Assembly: GCF_029319185.1 (NCBI RefSeq)
Contig: NZ_CP119754.1
Location: forward strand, 124,001-188,000
Source of the DNA: Superficieibacter sp. HKU1
GTDB lineage: Bacteria > Pseudomonadota > Gammaproteobacteria > Enterobacterales > Enterobacteriaceae
Direction of reading: 5' to 3'
DNA: 64,000 bases
Shown: piece by piece, positions 18,054 to 27,053 of the stretch
Layout: each line of letters opens with the position of its first letter
Numbering within the stretch: position 1 is the first letter of the stretch
Notes under the pieces: generated by a model
What the model was told of the DNA's origin: nothing
What the model saw: the letters and a program-made list of their open reading frames with translations, nothing else
Database searches by the model: none
Translations under genes and position numbers: made by a program

Positions 18054-18473
18054 ATGACCCTACAGCAGTGGTTATTTTCAATTAAAGGGCGCACTGGACG
18101 CCGTGATTTCTGGATTTGGATCGTCATCTGGCTGGTGGCGATGTTTTGCCTCTTTACCCTTGCAGGCAGCAACCTGATCGATATGCAAATCGCCGCGTTT
18201 GCGCTGGTTTGCCTGCAATGGCCTACCGCGACAGTGGTAATAAAACGTCTGCACGATCGCGGTAAATCGGGCCTGTGGGCGCTATTGCTGATTCTGGCGT
18301 GGATGCTGCTGGCCGGAAACTGGGCAATTCTGCCGGGCATCTGGCAGTGGATAGTGGGGCGTTTTATTCCCACGCTGGTGATGGTAATGATGGTAATCGA
18401 ACTGGGCGCGTTTATCGGCACCCAGGGCGAGAACAAGTACGGTAAAGAGACGCAGGACGTTAAATTCCGCTGA
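18054..18473 (+). CDS. yiiR: DUF805 inner-membrane protein YiiR
   Basis: A 139-residue membrane protein with about four hydrophobic helices. It shows the DUF805 landmarks: the N-terminal FSIKGRTGRRDFWIW motif and the KRLHDRGKSGLWALL motif between helices. Function unknown. It converges with fpr, whose stop lies one base away (18474). Confidence 0.9.
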   Translation: MTLQQWLFSIKGRTGRRDFWIWIVIWLVAMFCLFTLAGSNLIDMQIAAFALVCLQWPTATVVIKRLHDRGKSGLWALLLILAWMLLAGNWAILPGIWQWIVGRFIPTLVMVMMVIELGAFIGTQGENKYGKETQDVKFR

Positions 18474-19220
18474 TCACCAGTAGTGCTCAGCGGTCATATG
18501 ACCCGGACGACGGCGCAAATGTTTGGTCATCTGCCGGGTATCTTTCAGCATTTGCTGGGTATCGCGCACCATCTGCGGGTTGCCGCACAGCATGACGTGG
18601 CTGGTTTCAGGCGTCAGTGGTAATCCGGTGGCCTCTTCCAGCGCGCCGCTCTCAATCAACGCCGGGACGCGTCCGGTCAGCGAGCCGGCGACGTTTTCCC
18701 GGCTAACCACCGTTTGAATACGAAGTTTACCTTCGTAACGCCGCTGCAATTCCAGCATCAATGGCAGGTAGCTGAGATCCGCCGCGTAGCGTACGGCATG
18801 CACCAGCACCAGATTTGTGAAACGCTCCAGGTCTTTACCCTCCTGCAAAATGGAAAGGTAAGGGCCCAGTGCCGTCCCCGTTGCCAGCATCCACAGCGTC
18901 TGGCAGTCAGGCACTTCTTCCAGGACGAAGAATCCGGCCGCCTCGCTGACAAGCTGAACCTCATCGCCAGGCTTTAGCGCAGCCAGCCGGGGACTGAGCT
19001 TTCCTTCCGGCACGGTGACCAGATAAAACTCAAGATCGGGATTATGCGGCGCGTTAACGTAGGAATAAGCGCGCTGCACGCGCTCGCCGTCGATTTCCAG
19101 TCCCAGCTTGGTGAACTGTCCGGCGGTGAAAGGCTGAACGGGAGCATGAACGGTGAGGCTAAACAGCGCATCGGTCCAGTATTCTACTTTGGTTACTTTG
19201 CCTGTTACCCAGTCCGCCAT
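18474..19220 (-). CDS. fpr: Ferredoxin/flavodoxin-NADP+ reductase Fpr
   Basis: Transfers electrons from NADPH to flavodoxin and ferredoxin, and is part of the SoxRS response in E. coli. The 248-residue protein has the FAD motif RAYSYVNAP, the NADP-binding ATGTALGPYLSIL and LCGNPQMV segments, and the C-terminal aromatic end EHYW that stacks on the flavin. Start at 19220 behind AGGAGATC. A hairpin at 19273-19294 lies between it and glpX. Confidence 0.98.
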   Translation of the reverse strand: MADWVTGKVTKVEYWTDALFSLTVHAPVQPFTAGQFTKLGLEIDGERVQRAYSYVNAPHNPDLEFYLVTVPEGKLSPRLAALKPGDEVQLVSEAAGFFVLEEVPDCQTLWMLATGTALGPYLSILQEGKDLERFTNLVLVHAVRYAADLSYLPLMLELQRRYEGKLRIQTVVSRENVAGSLTGRVPALIESGALEEATGLPLTPETSHVMLCGNPQMVRDTQQMLKDTRQMTKHLRRRPGHMTAEHYW

Positions 19221-19272
19221 GGTGATCTCCTCTTGGTTTCGTTACCTTATCTTCGTCGCTCGGCGTTAACAT

Positions 19273-19294
19273 TTCCAGCCCCGCAAGGCTGGAA
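19273..19294. terminator. Hairpin between glpX and fpr
   Basis: TTCCAGCC (19273-19280) and GGCTGGAA (19287-19294) form a perfect 8-bp stem with a 6-nt loop. It lies just past the glpX stop in the leftward direction. No strong U run follows, so it may be an mRNA-stabilising or weak termination signal. Confidence 0.45.
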
Positions 19295-19315
19295 AGCTCT
19301 CCAGGACAAATATTT

Positions 19316-20326
19316 TCAGAGGATGTGACGCTGAACGTCTGGATCTTTGCGATCCAGATAGTGAATCGATTTGATGCGGCGAATGGTGCGGGATTTTCCG
19401 CGGATCAGCAGCGTTTCGGTGGTGGCGATATTTCCCTTGCGGCTAATCCCTTCCAGCAAATCACCTTTGGTAATGCCGGTGGCGGAGAAAATCACGTTGT
19501 CGCTGCGCGCCATATCGTCGAGTCGCAGCACGTTGCCCGCCTCAATCCCCATCGCCTGACAGCGTGCCAGCTCATTTTCGCCGATGCGACGGTTCTCTTC
19601 ACTGTCGCCTTTAACGTGATGACGTGCCAGCAGGCGACCGTTCATATCGCCGTCCAGCGCGCGGATCACTGCCGCCGAGACCACGCCTTCCGGCGCGCCG
19701 CCGATGCCGTACAGCACGTCAACTTCGCTGTCCGGCATACAGGTCAGTATGGAGGCCGCCACGTCACCATCCGGAATGGCAAACACGCGCACGCCCAGTT
19801 GCTGCATTTCGGCAATGGTCTCGTCATGGCGCGGTTTGGCGAGAATAGTGACGGTCAGTTCGCTTAACGGTTTATGGAGCGCGGCGGCGATATTACGCAG
19901 GTTATCGGCCAACGGCAGATTGAGGTCGATAGCGCCTTTTGCGCCCGGTCCGACAATCAGCTTTTCCATATACATGTCCGGCGCGTTCAGGAAGCTGCCT
20001 TTATCGCCGACGGCCAGCACCGCCAGCGCGTTCGCCTGGCCCATGGCGGTCATCCGGGTGCCTTCAATGGGATCAACCGCGATATCCACCGCGTCGCCCT
20101 GGCCGGTACCGACCTGCTCGCCGATATAGAGCATCGGCGCTTCGTCGATTTCGCCTTCGCCAATCACGATGGTCCCGTCGATATTGACCTGATTAAGCAT
20201 AATGCGCATGGCGTTAACCGCCGCGCCGTCAGCGGTGTTTTTATCGCCGCGTCCCAACCATTTATAGCCTGCCAGCGCCGCCGCTTCGGTGACGCGCGAA
20301 AATTCGATTGCCAGTTCCCGTCTCAT
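19316..20326 (-). CDS. glpX: Fructose-1,6-bisphosphatase class II GlpX
   Basis: Hydrolyses fructose 1,6-bisphosphate in gluconeogenesis. The 336-residue product starts MRRELAIEFSRVTEAAALAG and has the metal/phosphate motifs GEGEIDEAPMLY and DPIEGTRMTAMG. The ATG at 20326 gives the E. coli length; an upstream ATG at 20395 would add 23 residues of translated leader. In E. coli glpX is third in glpFKX. Here glpK and glpF are not upstream; the sequence changes within about 100 bp, so this copy must use another promoter. Confidence 0.97.
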   Translation of the reverse strand: MRRELAIEFSRVTEAAALAGYKWLGRGDKNTADGAAVNAMRIMLNQVNIDGTIVIGEGEIDEAPMLYIGEQVGTGQGDAVDIAVDPIEGTRMTAMGQANALAVLAVGDKGSFLNAPDMYMEKLIVGPGAKGAIDLNLPLADNLRNIAAALHKPLSELTVTILAKPRHDETIAEMQQLGVRVFAIPDGDVAASILTCMPDSEVDVLYGIGGAPEGVVSAAVIRALDGDMNGRLLARHHVKGDSEENRRIGENELARCQAMGIEAGNVLRLDDMARSDNVIFSATGITKGDLLEGISRKGNIATTETLLIRGKSRTIRRIKSIHYLDRKDPDVQRHIL

Positions 20327-20433
20327 TGCCAACTCATGTAAGAAGAAAAATTGCGCGCAGTTTAGCACACGCAGGATAGACAACCCTACCGGCACAAGGT
20401 GTACTCTTCCGTACAGTCAGCCAGGGAGGCGCT

Positions 20434-20943
20434 ATGTCGCGAAAAAATAAGAAGGAGGCGTTAACGCCAGAGGAATGCTGCCGGGCAATATTTGGTGATG
20501 AACCGCCTGTCAGACACGTATGGGAACCTGAATTTGACTACGTGTTCAATGAGATTGGCGGGATAGCACCAGTGATGCGCATCATCTGGTCCCGCTGGTG
20601 GTCACTGGATTCCGTAGGCAAAGCAGTATGCGCCCTGCAATACGCGGCGTATCTCATCTATGCCGGCGAGGACAACATCCTCTGCTCATAGGGATGGCAC
20701 TGCGCTGGCTGGCTCCATCCTTTAAGCCATACTGAATTCTGGTCGCAAGAGAACTGGGCATTTCTGTGCACGGCATTAACACCACAGACGATACTGGAAG
20801 GTGTTCAGGCGGCGGCTGAAAAATTGCGCGGCGAACCGGAAGAAGATATCGCGGCGCGAATTGCCCAGGATGCGCTTAAGGCCGCCGAGATTATTGCGAT
20901 TCAGATCGAGGATGTGCTGACGGAACTTGCGTGCGGCACATAA
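20434..20943 (+). pseudogene. Unrecognised gene interrupted by an in-frame amber codon
   Basis: GGGAGG at 20425-20430 and an ATG at 20434 open an 85-codon frame (MSRKNKKEALTPEECCRAIF...) that ends in TAG at 20689-20691. The same frame then stays open for 83 more codons to TAA at 20941-20943, three bases before the recG stop. The downstream part (ENWAFLCTALTPQTILEGVQ, then a regular alpha-helical tail rich in Ala and Glu) looks like genuine coding sequence. I read it as one gene of about 169 codons with a nonsense mutation. I do not recognise the family. Whether the 85-residue fragment is made or useful is unknown. Confidence 0.6.
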
Positions 20944-20945
20944 CG

Positions 20946-23027
20946 TCAGGCATTCGAATAACGCTCCGTTTCCGGCATCCAGCGTTCAATCAGTGCAACC
21001 GCCTGCTCCGGATAACGTTCGTGAATATGGCGCGCCAGGCGCTGAACTTCGGGGATCATCGTCTGATCGCGCAATAAATCTGCCACCCTGAATTCGGCGT
21101 TGCCCGTCTGGCGGGTGCCCAGCAGTTCACCCGGCCCACGGATTTCGAGATCTTTTTGCGCGATGATAAAACCGTCGGTGCTGTCGCGCAGTACCTGTAA
21201 CCGTTTTTGCGCGGTTTTGGACAACGGCGATTTGTAGAGCAGCACGCAGTGGGAGGCTACCGCGCCACGCCCGACGCGTCCCCGCAGCTGATGAAGCTGC
21301 GCCAGCCCCAGACGCTCCGGGTTTTCGATAATCATCAGGCTGGCGTTGGGCACGTCCACGCCCACTTCGATAACCGTCGTCGCCACCAGCAAGTGCAGCT
21401 CGCCCTGCTTAAAGGACTGCATGACGGCTTGTTTCTCAGCCGGTTTCATCCGCCCATGCACCAGACCGACGTTAAGCTCCGGCAGCGCCAGCTTCAGCTC
21501 TTCCCACGTCGCTTCTGCGGCCTGGGCTTCCAGCAGGTCTGATTCCTCAATGAGCGTACAAACCCAGTATGCCTGCCGTCCTTCGGTGGTGCAGGCATTG
21601 CGCACGCGATCGATGATATCGCTACGCCGGGTGTCCGGAATGGCAACCGTGGTAACGGGCGTGCGGCCCGGCGGCAGTTCGTCAATCACCGAGGTATCCA
21701 GATCGGCGTAAGCCGTCATCGCCAGCGTGCGCGGGATCGGCGTGGCGGTCATGATCAGCTGATGGGGATGAAAACCCTGTTGCTGGCCTTTTTCCCACAG
21801 CGCCAGCCGCTGATGGACGCCGAAACGGTGCTGTTCATCGATGATCACCAGCGCCAGGCCGTTAAATTGCACCTGTTCCTGGAAGATAGCGTGGGTACCT
21901 ACCACCATCTGCACCTGGCCACTGGCAATCGCCTCCTGCTGAGCAAGCCGCGCTTTGCCTTTTTGCTTACCTGCCAGCCAGCCGACGTTGATTCCGAGCG
22001 GTTCAAACCAGCTGCGGAAGTTACTGGCGTGTTGCTCGGCGAGCAGTTCGGTGGGGGCCATCAGCGCCACCTGCCTGCCGTGCGCGATGGCGCGCAAGGC
22101 GGCGAGCGCGGCGACCAGCGTTTTACCGGAGCCGACATCGCCCTGCACCAGGCGCATCATCGGAAAATCCAGCGCCATATCATGTTCGATTTCCGCCACT
22201 ACCCGCGTCTGTGCGCCGGTCGGTTTAAAGGGCAGGGACGCGAGAAAACGGTTTTTTAACTCATCCTGCGGGCTGAGCGGTTGCGCATGATAGCGCTGTG
22301 CGCCAGCACGTAGCGCAAGCATGCTGAGATTGTGCGCCAGCAGTTCTTCAAGAATAAGACGCCGCTGCGCGGGATGCTGGCCCGTTTCCAGATCGGCCAG
22401 TTGCAGTGACGGTGGTGGACGGTGCAGGGTACGCAGCGCCTCCGGCAGCGTCATCATCCCCTGCGCCAGCTGCGGGGGTAACAGCTCGGTAATTGCGCAG
22501 GTATCCAGCAGATCCAGCGCCTGATCGGTCAGCTTGCGCAGCGTCGCCTGTTTCACGCCTTCCGTCGTCGGGTAGACCGGCGTCAGGGTCTCCTGAAGTT
22601 CCGGCGTGCTGAGATCGCCCTGCACGCGGTACTCTGGATGGATCATCTCCGCGCCGTACTTCCCGCGTTTTGCTTCGCCATACGCCAGCACGCGTCGCCC
22701 GGTGGCGAGGCTGTTTTTCATCGCCGCGTTGAAGTTGAAAAAGCGCATGGTCAGAATGCCGGAACCGTCGCTGATTTGACAGGTCATCATCCGGCGACCG
22801 CCGAAGGTGATATTACTGTTCAGCACTTCACCTTCCACGGTAGCGTAAATACCAGGCAGCAACTCACCGATAGGATAAAGCTGGGTGCGGTCTTCGTAGC
22901 GCAGCGGGAGGTGTAAAAGGAGATCCTGAACGGTATGCAGGCCAATCTTTGCCAGCTTGCTGCTCTGCGCCGCGCCGACGCCGGTCAGGGAGCTAAGCGG
23001 GATGGCGTCCAGCAACCGGCCCTGCAT
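20946..23027 (-). CDS. recG: ATP-dependent DNA helicase RecG
   Basis: Remodels stalled replication forks and branched DNA. The 693-residue protein has the N-terminal wedge/OB domain (about 1-200) and the superfamily 2 helicase motor: Walker A GDVGSGKTLVAAL, DEQH box IIDEQHRFGVHQR, TATPIPRTL, and the C-terminal QLRGRVGRG motif VI. It is the last gene of the gmk-rpoZ-spoT-trmH-recG order; trmH ends 3 bp upstream of it. Confidence 0.99.
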   Translation of the reverse strand: MQGRLLDAIPLSSLTGVGAAQSSKLAKIGLHTVQDLLLHLPLRYEDRTQLYPIGELLPGIYATVEGEVLNSNITFGGRRMMTCQISDGSGILTMRFFNFNAAMKNSLATGRRVLAYGEAKRGKYGAEMIHPEYRVQGDLSTPELQETLTPVYPTTEGVKQATLRKLTDQALDLLDTCAITELLPPQLAQGMMTLPEALRTLHRPPPSLQLADLETGQHPAQRRLILEELLAHNLSMLALRAGAQRYHAQPLSPQDELKNRFLASLPFKPTGAQTRVVAEIEHDMALDFPMMRLVQGDVGSGKTLVAALAALRAIAHGRQVALMAPTELLAEQHASNFRSWFEPLGINVGWLAGKQKGKARLAQQEAIASGQVQMVVGTHAIFQEQVQFNGLALVIIDEQHRFGVHQRLALWEKGQQQGFHPHQLIMTATPIPRTLAMTAYADLDTSVIDELPPGRTPVTTVAIPDTRRSDIIDRVRNACTTEGRQAYWVCTLIEESDLLEAQAAEATWEELKLALPELNVGLVHGRMKPAEKQAVMQSFKQGELHLLVATTVIEVGVDVPNASLMIIENPERLGLAQLHQLRGRVGRGAVASHCVLLYKSPLSKTAQKRLQVLRDSTDGFIIAQKDLEIRGPGELLGTRQTGNAEFRVADLLRDQTMIPEVQRLARHIHERYPEQAVALIERWMPETERYSNA

Positions 23028-23030
23028 GTT

Positions 23031-23720
23031 TTAGCCTGCGGCCTGCATGGTTGACCACCATGCGGCGTCTGCATCAAGCTCGCCCTGCTCATTGACGCGC
23101 GGATAGGGCAGACCTTTACGTTTTGCAACGCGCGCCAGTACCGGATAGCCGCCCTCAAACAGCAGGCGCTGCTGTTCTTCTTCCGGCAGGTTGCTGTTTT
23201 CACGCAGGTACATCCCCGCGTTTTGCCGCTGGCGCTGCGCTTCATAGAGGATCAATGCGGAGGCGACGGAAACATTCAGCGACTGCACCATGCCGACCAT
23301 CGGAATGATGATGTCCTGGTCGGCGAGGGCTAACGCTTCCTGAGTTATACCGGTTTTTTCCTGGCCCATCAGAATGCAGGTCGGGCGGGTATAGTCGATT
23401 TCGCGAAAATCAACGGCTTTGTCGGAAAGATTGGTCGCCAGAATCTGCATACCGCAGCCTTTCAGATGCGTAACGGCATCACTGATGGTGCGGTGAGTTT
23501 TGACCTCAACCCAGCTATTGCTGCCCGCCGCCGCAGAAGCCATCGTGCGCATCCGGTTGCCCGGCCAGACGGCGTGCACTTCATGCACGCCGATGGCGTC
23601 AGCGGTACGGATAATCGCCGAGACGTTATGAGGCTTATGCACCTGCTCCATACACACCGTCAGATCGGGCTGACGTCTGGCGAGCATCTCGCGTATACGC
23701 GCATAACGTTGTGGATTCAT
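23031..23720 (-). CDS. trmH: tRNA (guanosine-18-2'-O)-methyltransferase TrmH
   Basis: Methylates the ribose of G18 in the D-loop of tRNA. The 229-residue SPOUT enzyme has motif 1 around PHNVSAIIRTADAIGVHEVH, and the knot motifs ILMGQEKTGITQEAL and IPMVGMVQSLNVSVASALIL. It lies between spoT (3-bp gap) and recG on the same strand. Confidence 0.98.
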   Translation of the reverse strand: MNPQRYARIREMLARRQPDLTVCMEQVHKPHNVSAIIRTADAIGVHEVHAVWPGNRMRTMASAAAGSNSWVEVKTHRTISDAVTHLKGCGMQILATNLSDKAVDFREIDYTRPTCILMGQEKTGITQEALALADQDIIIPMVGMVQSLNVSVASALILYEAQRQRQNAGMYLRENSNLPEEEQQRLLFEGGYPVLARVAKRKGLPYPRVNEQGELDADAAWWSTMQAAG

Positions 23721-23723
23721 ACG

Positions 23724-25826
23724 CTAATTTCGGTTACGGGTGACTTTAATGACGTCCGGCATCACGCGAATTTTGCGCATAATATTCGCCAGCTGCACGC
23801 GGTCACGCGCCGTCAGGCGAATAAAGGCGCTGTAGACGCGGCCATCTTTCTCTTCCGTGTTCAGACTCTGGATATTTGAGGACGCCGTGTTGATCGCCGC
23901 CGTCAGGTTCGCCAGCGCGCCCTGATGATTAAACATATCTACCTTGATCTCGGTGATAAATTCCTGCTCGGTCTCTTTATCCCATTCAACCGCCATAAAC
24001 TTCTCCGGCTCTTTCTGGTAGCCGCGAATATTTCGACAGGATTCATGGTGAATAACCAGACCTTTACCAGGGCTGACGTGCGCAATGATCGGATCGCCGG
24101 GGATAGGACGGCAGCACTTGGCAAAGGTGATCAGCACGCCATCTGCGCCTTTTATGGGCAGATGTCCGCTACCCGGTTGGGGCGTCATCGCATCACCCTG
24201 CTGAAGGTTTTTCGCTACCACCACGCTCATCGCGTTGCCAAGACCAATTTCGGCCAGCAGATCGTCCAGCGAGGCGAGCTTCATGCGGTCAAGTTCACGC
24301 TGAATGCTTTCCTGCGGGATCTCGGCCAGCTTGCGACTGCCGCCCAGAGCGTGATTAAGCAGACGTCGGCCAAGGCTCACCGAGTCGTCGCGCTTGAGGT
24401 TCTTCAGCAGCTGGCGAATTTTGGCGCGCGCTTTCGAGCTGACGACAAAGTTCAGCCAGGCGGCGTTAGGACGGGCGCCCGGCGCGGTAATAATTTCAAT
24501 GGTCTGACCGCTGGTCAGTGGCTGCGAGAGCGGGTACGGCTGGCGGTCAACGCGTGCGCCGACGCAGGCGTGACCGATATCGGTATGCACCGCGTAGGCG
24601 AAGTCGACTGGCGTCGCACCGGCAGGCAGTTCAACAATGCGGCCTTCCGGCGTGAAAACGTAAATCTCATCGGGGAACAGATCGGATTTAACGCTCTCAA
24701 TGAACTCAAACGAGCTACCGGCGCTCTGCTGAAGTTCCAGCAGGCTTTGCATCCAGCGCTGGGCGCGGATTTGTGCCGTGGTGCTGGTTTCACCGTGCTC
24801 TTTATAAGCCCAGTGTGCCGCGACCCCCATTTCCGCCATCTGATCCATATCTTCGGTGCGCACCTGCACTTCTACCGGCACGCCGTGCGGGCCGATCATG
24901 GAGGTGTGCAGAGACTGATAGCCGTTCGCTTTCGGAATGGCGATATAGTCCTTCATGCGGCCCGGACGCGGTTTGTACAGGCTGTGCATCTGACCCAGCA
25001 CGCGGTAACAGGTGTCGGCGTCCTGAACGATAACGCGGAACGCGTAGATGTCCATGATCGAGTGAAAACGCTGCTCTTTAAGCACCATTTTGCAGTAAAT
25101 CGAGTAAAGATGTTTCTCACGACCACTCACGCGACAGGGAATACCGGCTTCCTGTAAACGCCCTTCGATTTCAGAGAGGATTTTCTGGATCATCTCTTTA
25201 CGGTTGCCGCGCGCGGCTTTCACCACCTCTTTAATCACGCGATAGCGATTCGGGTGCAACGCTTCAAAGCCCAGCTCTTCCAGCTCGGTTTTGATGTGAT
25301 GGATACCCAAACGGTGCGCCAGCGGGCTATATATTTCGAGGGTTTCACGGGCGATGCGGCGGCGCTTGTCCGGGCGTAAAGCCCCCAGCGTGCGCATGTT
25401 GTGAGTGCGGTCAGCGAGTTTGATGAGAATGACGCGGATATCCTGCACCATCGCCATGATCATCTTGCGAAAGTTTTCGGCCTGCGCCTCTTTCTTGTCG
25501 CGGAATTTAAGCTTATCCAGCTTAGAGACCCCTTCCACCAGCTCGGCAACGCTTTTGCCAAACAGCTGTTCCATGTCCTGATAGGTGGCGGGGGTATCTT
25601 CAATCACGTCATGCAGCAGCGCAGCCATTAGCGTTTCATAGTCGAGTTTCATCTCGGCCAGAATACAGGCTACCGCCACCGGGTGTGTGATATAGGGTTC
25701 ACCGCTTGAACGTGTCTGACCCTCGTGAGCGTCACGTGCAACGAGATATGCCTGCCGAAGACGCTTAATCTGGTCTTCCGGCAGGTAATTTTGAATCAGC
25801 TGATTCAGGCTTTCAAACAGATACAA
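23724..25826 (-). CDS. spoT: Bifunctional (p)ppGpp synthase/hydrolase SpoT
   Basis: Makes and, mainly, degrades (p)ppGpp in the stringent response. The 700-residue protein (E. coli 702) has the HD hydrolase domain with HDVIEDT at about 72-78, the synthetase domain with RVIVQDADTCYRVLG and KANGYQSLHTSMIGP, then TGS (VFTPEGRIVELPAGATPVDF), helical, zinc-finger (FAKCCRPIPGDPI) and ACT domains. Both catalytic domains look intact. Downstream of rpoZ by 19 bp. Confidence 0.99.
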   Translation of the reverse strand: MYLFESLNQLIQNYLPEDQIKRLRQAYLVARDAHEGQTRSSGEPYITHPVAVACILAEMKLDYETLMAALLHDVIEDTPATYQDMEQLFGKSVAELVEGVSKLDKLKFRDKKEAQAENFRKMIMAMVQDIRVILIKLADRTHNMRTLGALRPDKRRRIARETLEIYSPLAHRLGIHHIKTELEELGFEALHPNRYRVIKEVVKAARGNRKEMIQKILSEIEGRLQEAGIPCRVSGREKHLYSIYCKMVLKEQRFHSIMDIYAFRVIVQDADTCYRVLGQMHSLYKPRPGRMKDYIAIPKANGYQSLHTSMIGPHGVPVEVQVRTEDMDQMAEMGVAAHWAYKEHGETSTTAQIRAQRWMQSLLELQQSAGSSFEFIESVKSDLFPDEIYVFTPEGRIVELPAGATPVDFAYAVHTDIGHACVGARVDRQPYPLSQPLTSGQTIEIITAPGARPNAAWLNFVVSSKARAKIRQLLKNLKRDDSVSLGRRLLNHALGGSRKLAEIPQESIQRELDRMKLASLDDLLAEIGLGNAMSVVVAKNLQQGDAMTPQPGSGHLPIKGADGVLITFAKCCRPIPGDPIIAHVSPGKGLVIHHESCRNIRGYQKEPEKFMAVEWDKETEQEFITEIKVDMFNHQGALANLTAAINTASSNIQSLNTEEKDGRVYSAFIRLTARDRVQLANIMRKIRVMPDVIKVTRNRN

Positions 25827-25844
25827 GGGCGACCCGCTTTGTGA

Positions 25845-26120
25845 TTAACGACGACCTTCAGCAATAGCGGTAACGGCTTGAATTTCAGCGGCTTCCTGCT
25901 CTTGCTGTTCCTGGCGCTCACGGACGTCGAGGATCTGGTTGTTGATCAGACCTTCTTCGATCTCGCGCAGCGCGATAACGGTAGTTTTATCGTTTTCTTC
26001 CGGTACCAGCGGATCCTTTCCGCCTACCTGCATCTGACGAGCGCGACGCGCGGCGACCAGTACCAGGTCAAAACGGTTACCAATTTTCTCTACAGCGTCC
26101 TGAACAGTTACGCGTGCCAT
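25845..26120 (-). CDS. rpoZ: RNA polymerase omega subunit RpoZ
   Basis: Promotes assembly of RNA polymerase and forms part of the ppGpp/DksA site. The 91-residue sequence (MARVTVQDAVEKIGNRFDLV...) is full length, with the conserved VAARRARQMQ helix. It lies 55 bp downstream of gmk, in the gmk-rpoZ-spoT unit. Confidence 0.99.
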   Translation of the reverse strand: MARVTVQDAVEKIGNRFDLVLVAARRARQMQVGGKDPLVPEENDKTTVIALREIEEGLINNQILDVRERQEQQEQEAAEIQAVTAIAEGRR

Positions 26121-26174
26121 ACTTAAAATGCTCCACAGATGAAGAAAGAACTGGGCATGATACTGAAAGTGGGT

Positions 26175-26801
<627 letters not shown>

Positions 26802-27053
26802 AATCTTATGTATGTGTTAAACGAAAGTGAGCTTACATACGAGCCTATTATACACGTCGCCGTTACGTGACGTAGCCTTCGTCACACTTTTTGCACTGGT
26901 TTCTTTCATTTTGCGAGCCGCTTTCCTGATTTCATTGCCTGTTGCAGCAACAACGCCATTTCTCTGGAAGCCTTGCCGGAGATTTTGCTTTGCCCGTTGG
27001 CACTCTTTTTCTCCTGAGGATAAAACGTCTATAGCGTAAAAGGAGGGGTGAAA

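Noticed and set aside
19316..20395. Longer glpX start at 20395
   Set aside because: It adds 23 residues absent from known GlpX; the ATG at 20326 gives exactly the 336-residue family length.
23925..25157. 410-codon open frame antisense to spoT
   Set aside because: It mirrors the codon pattern of spoT, has no recognisable domain and no ribosome-binding site; long antisense frames are common in GC-rich codon use.
27048..27053. GTG start for ligB at 27048
   Set aside because: Only one base separates it from GGAGG; the GTG six bases later has a normal seven-base spacing.
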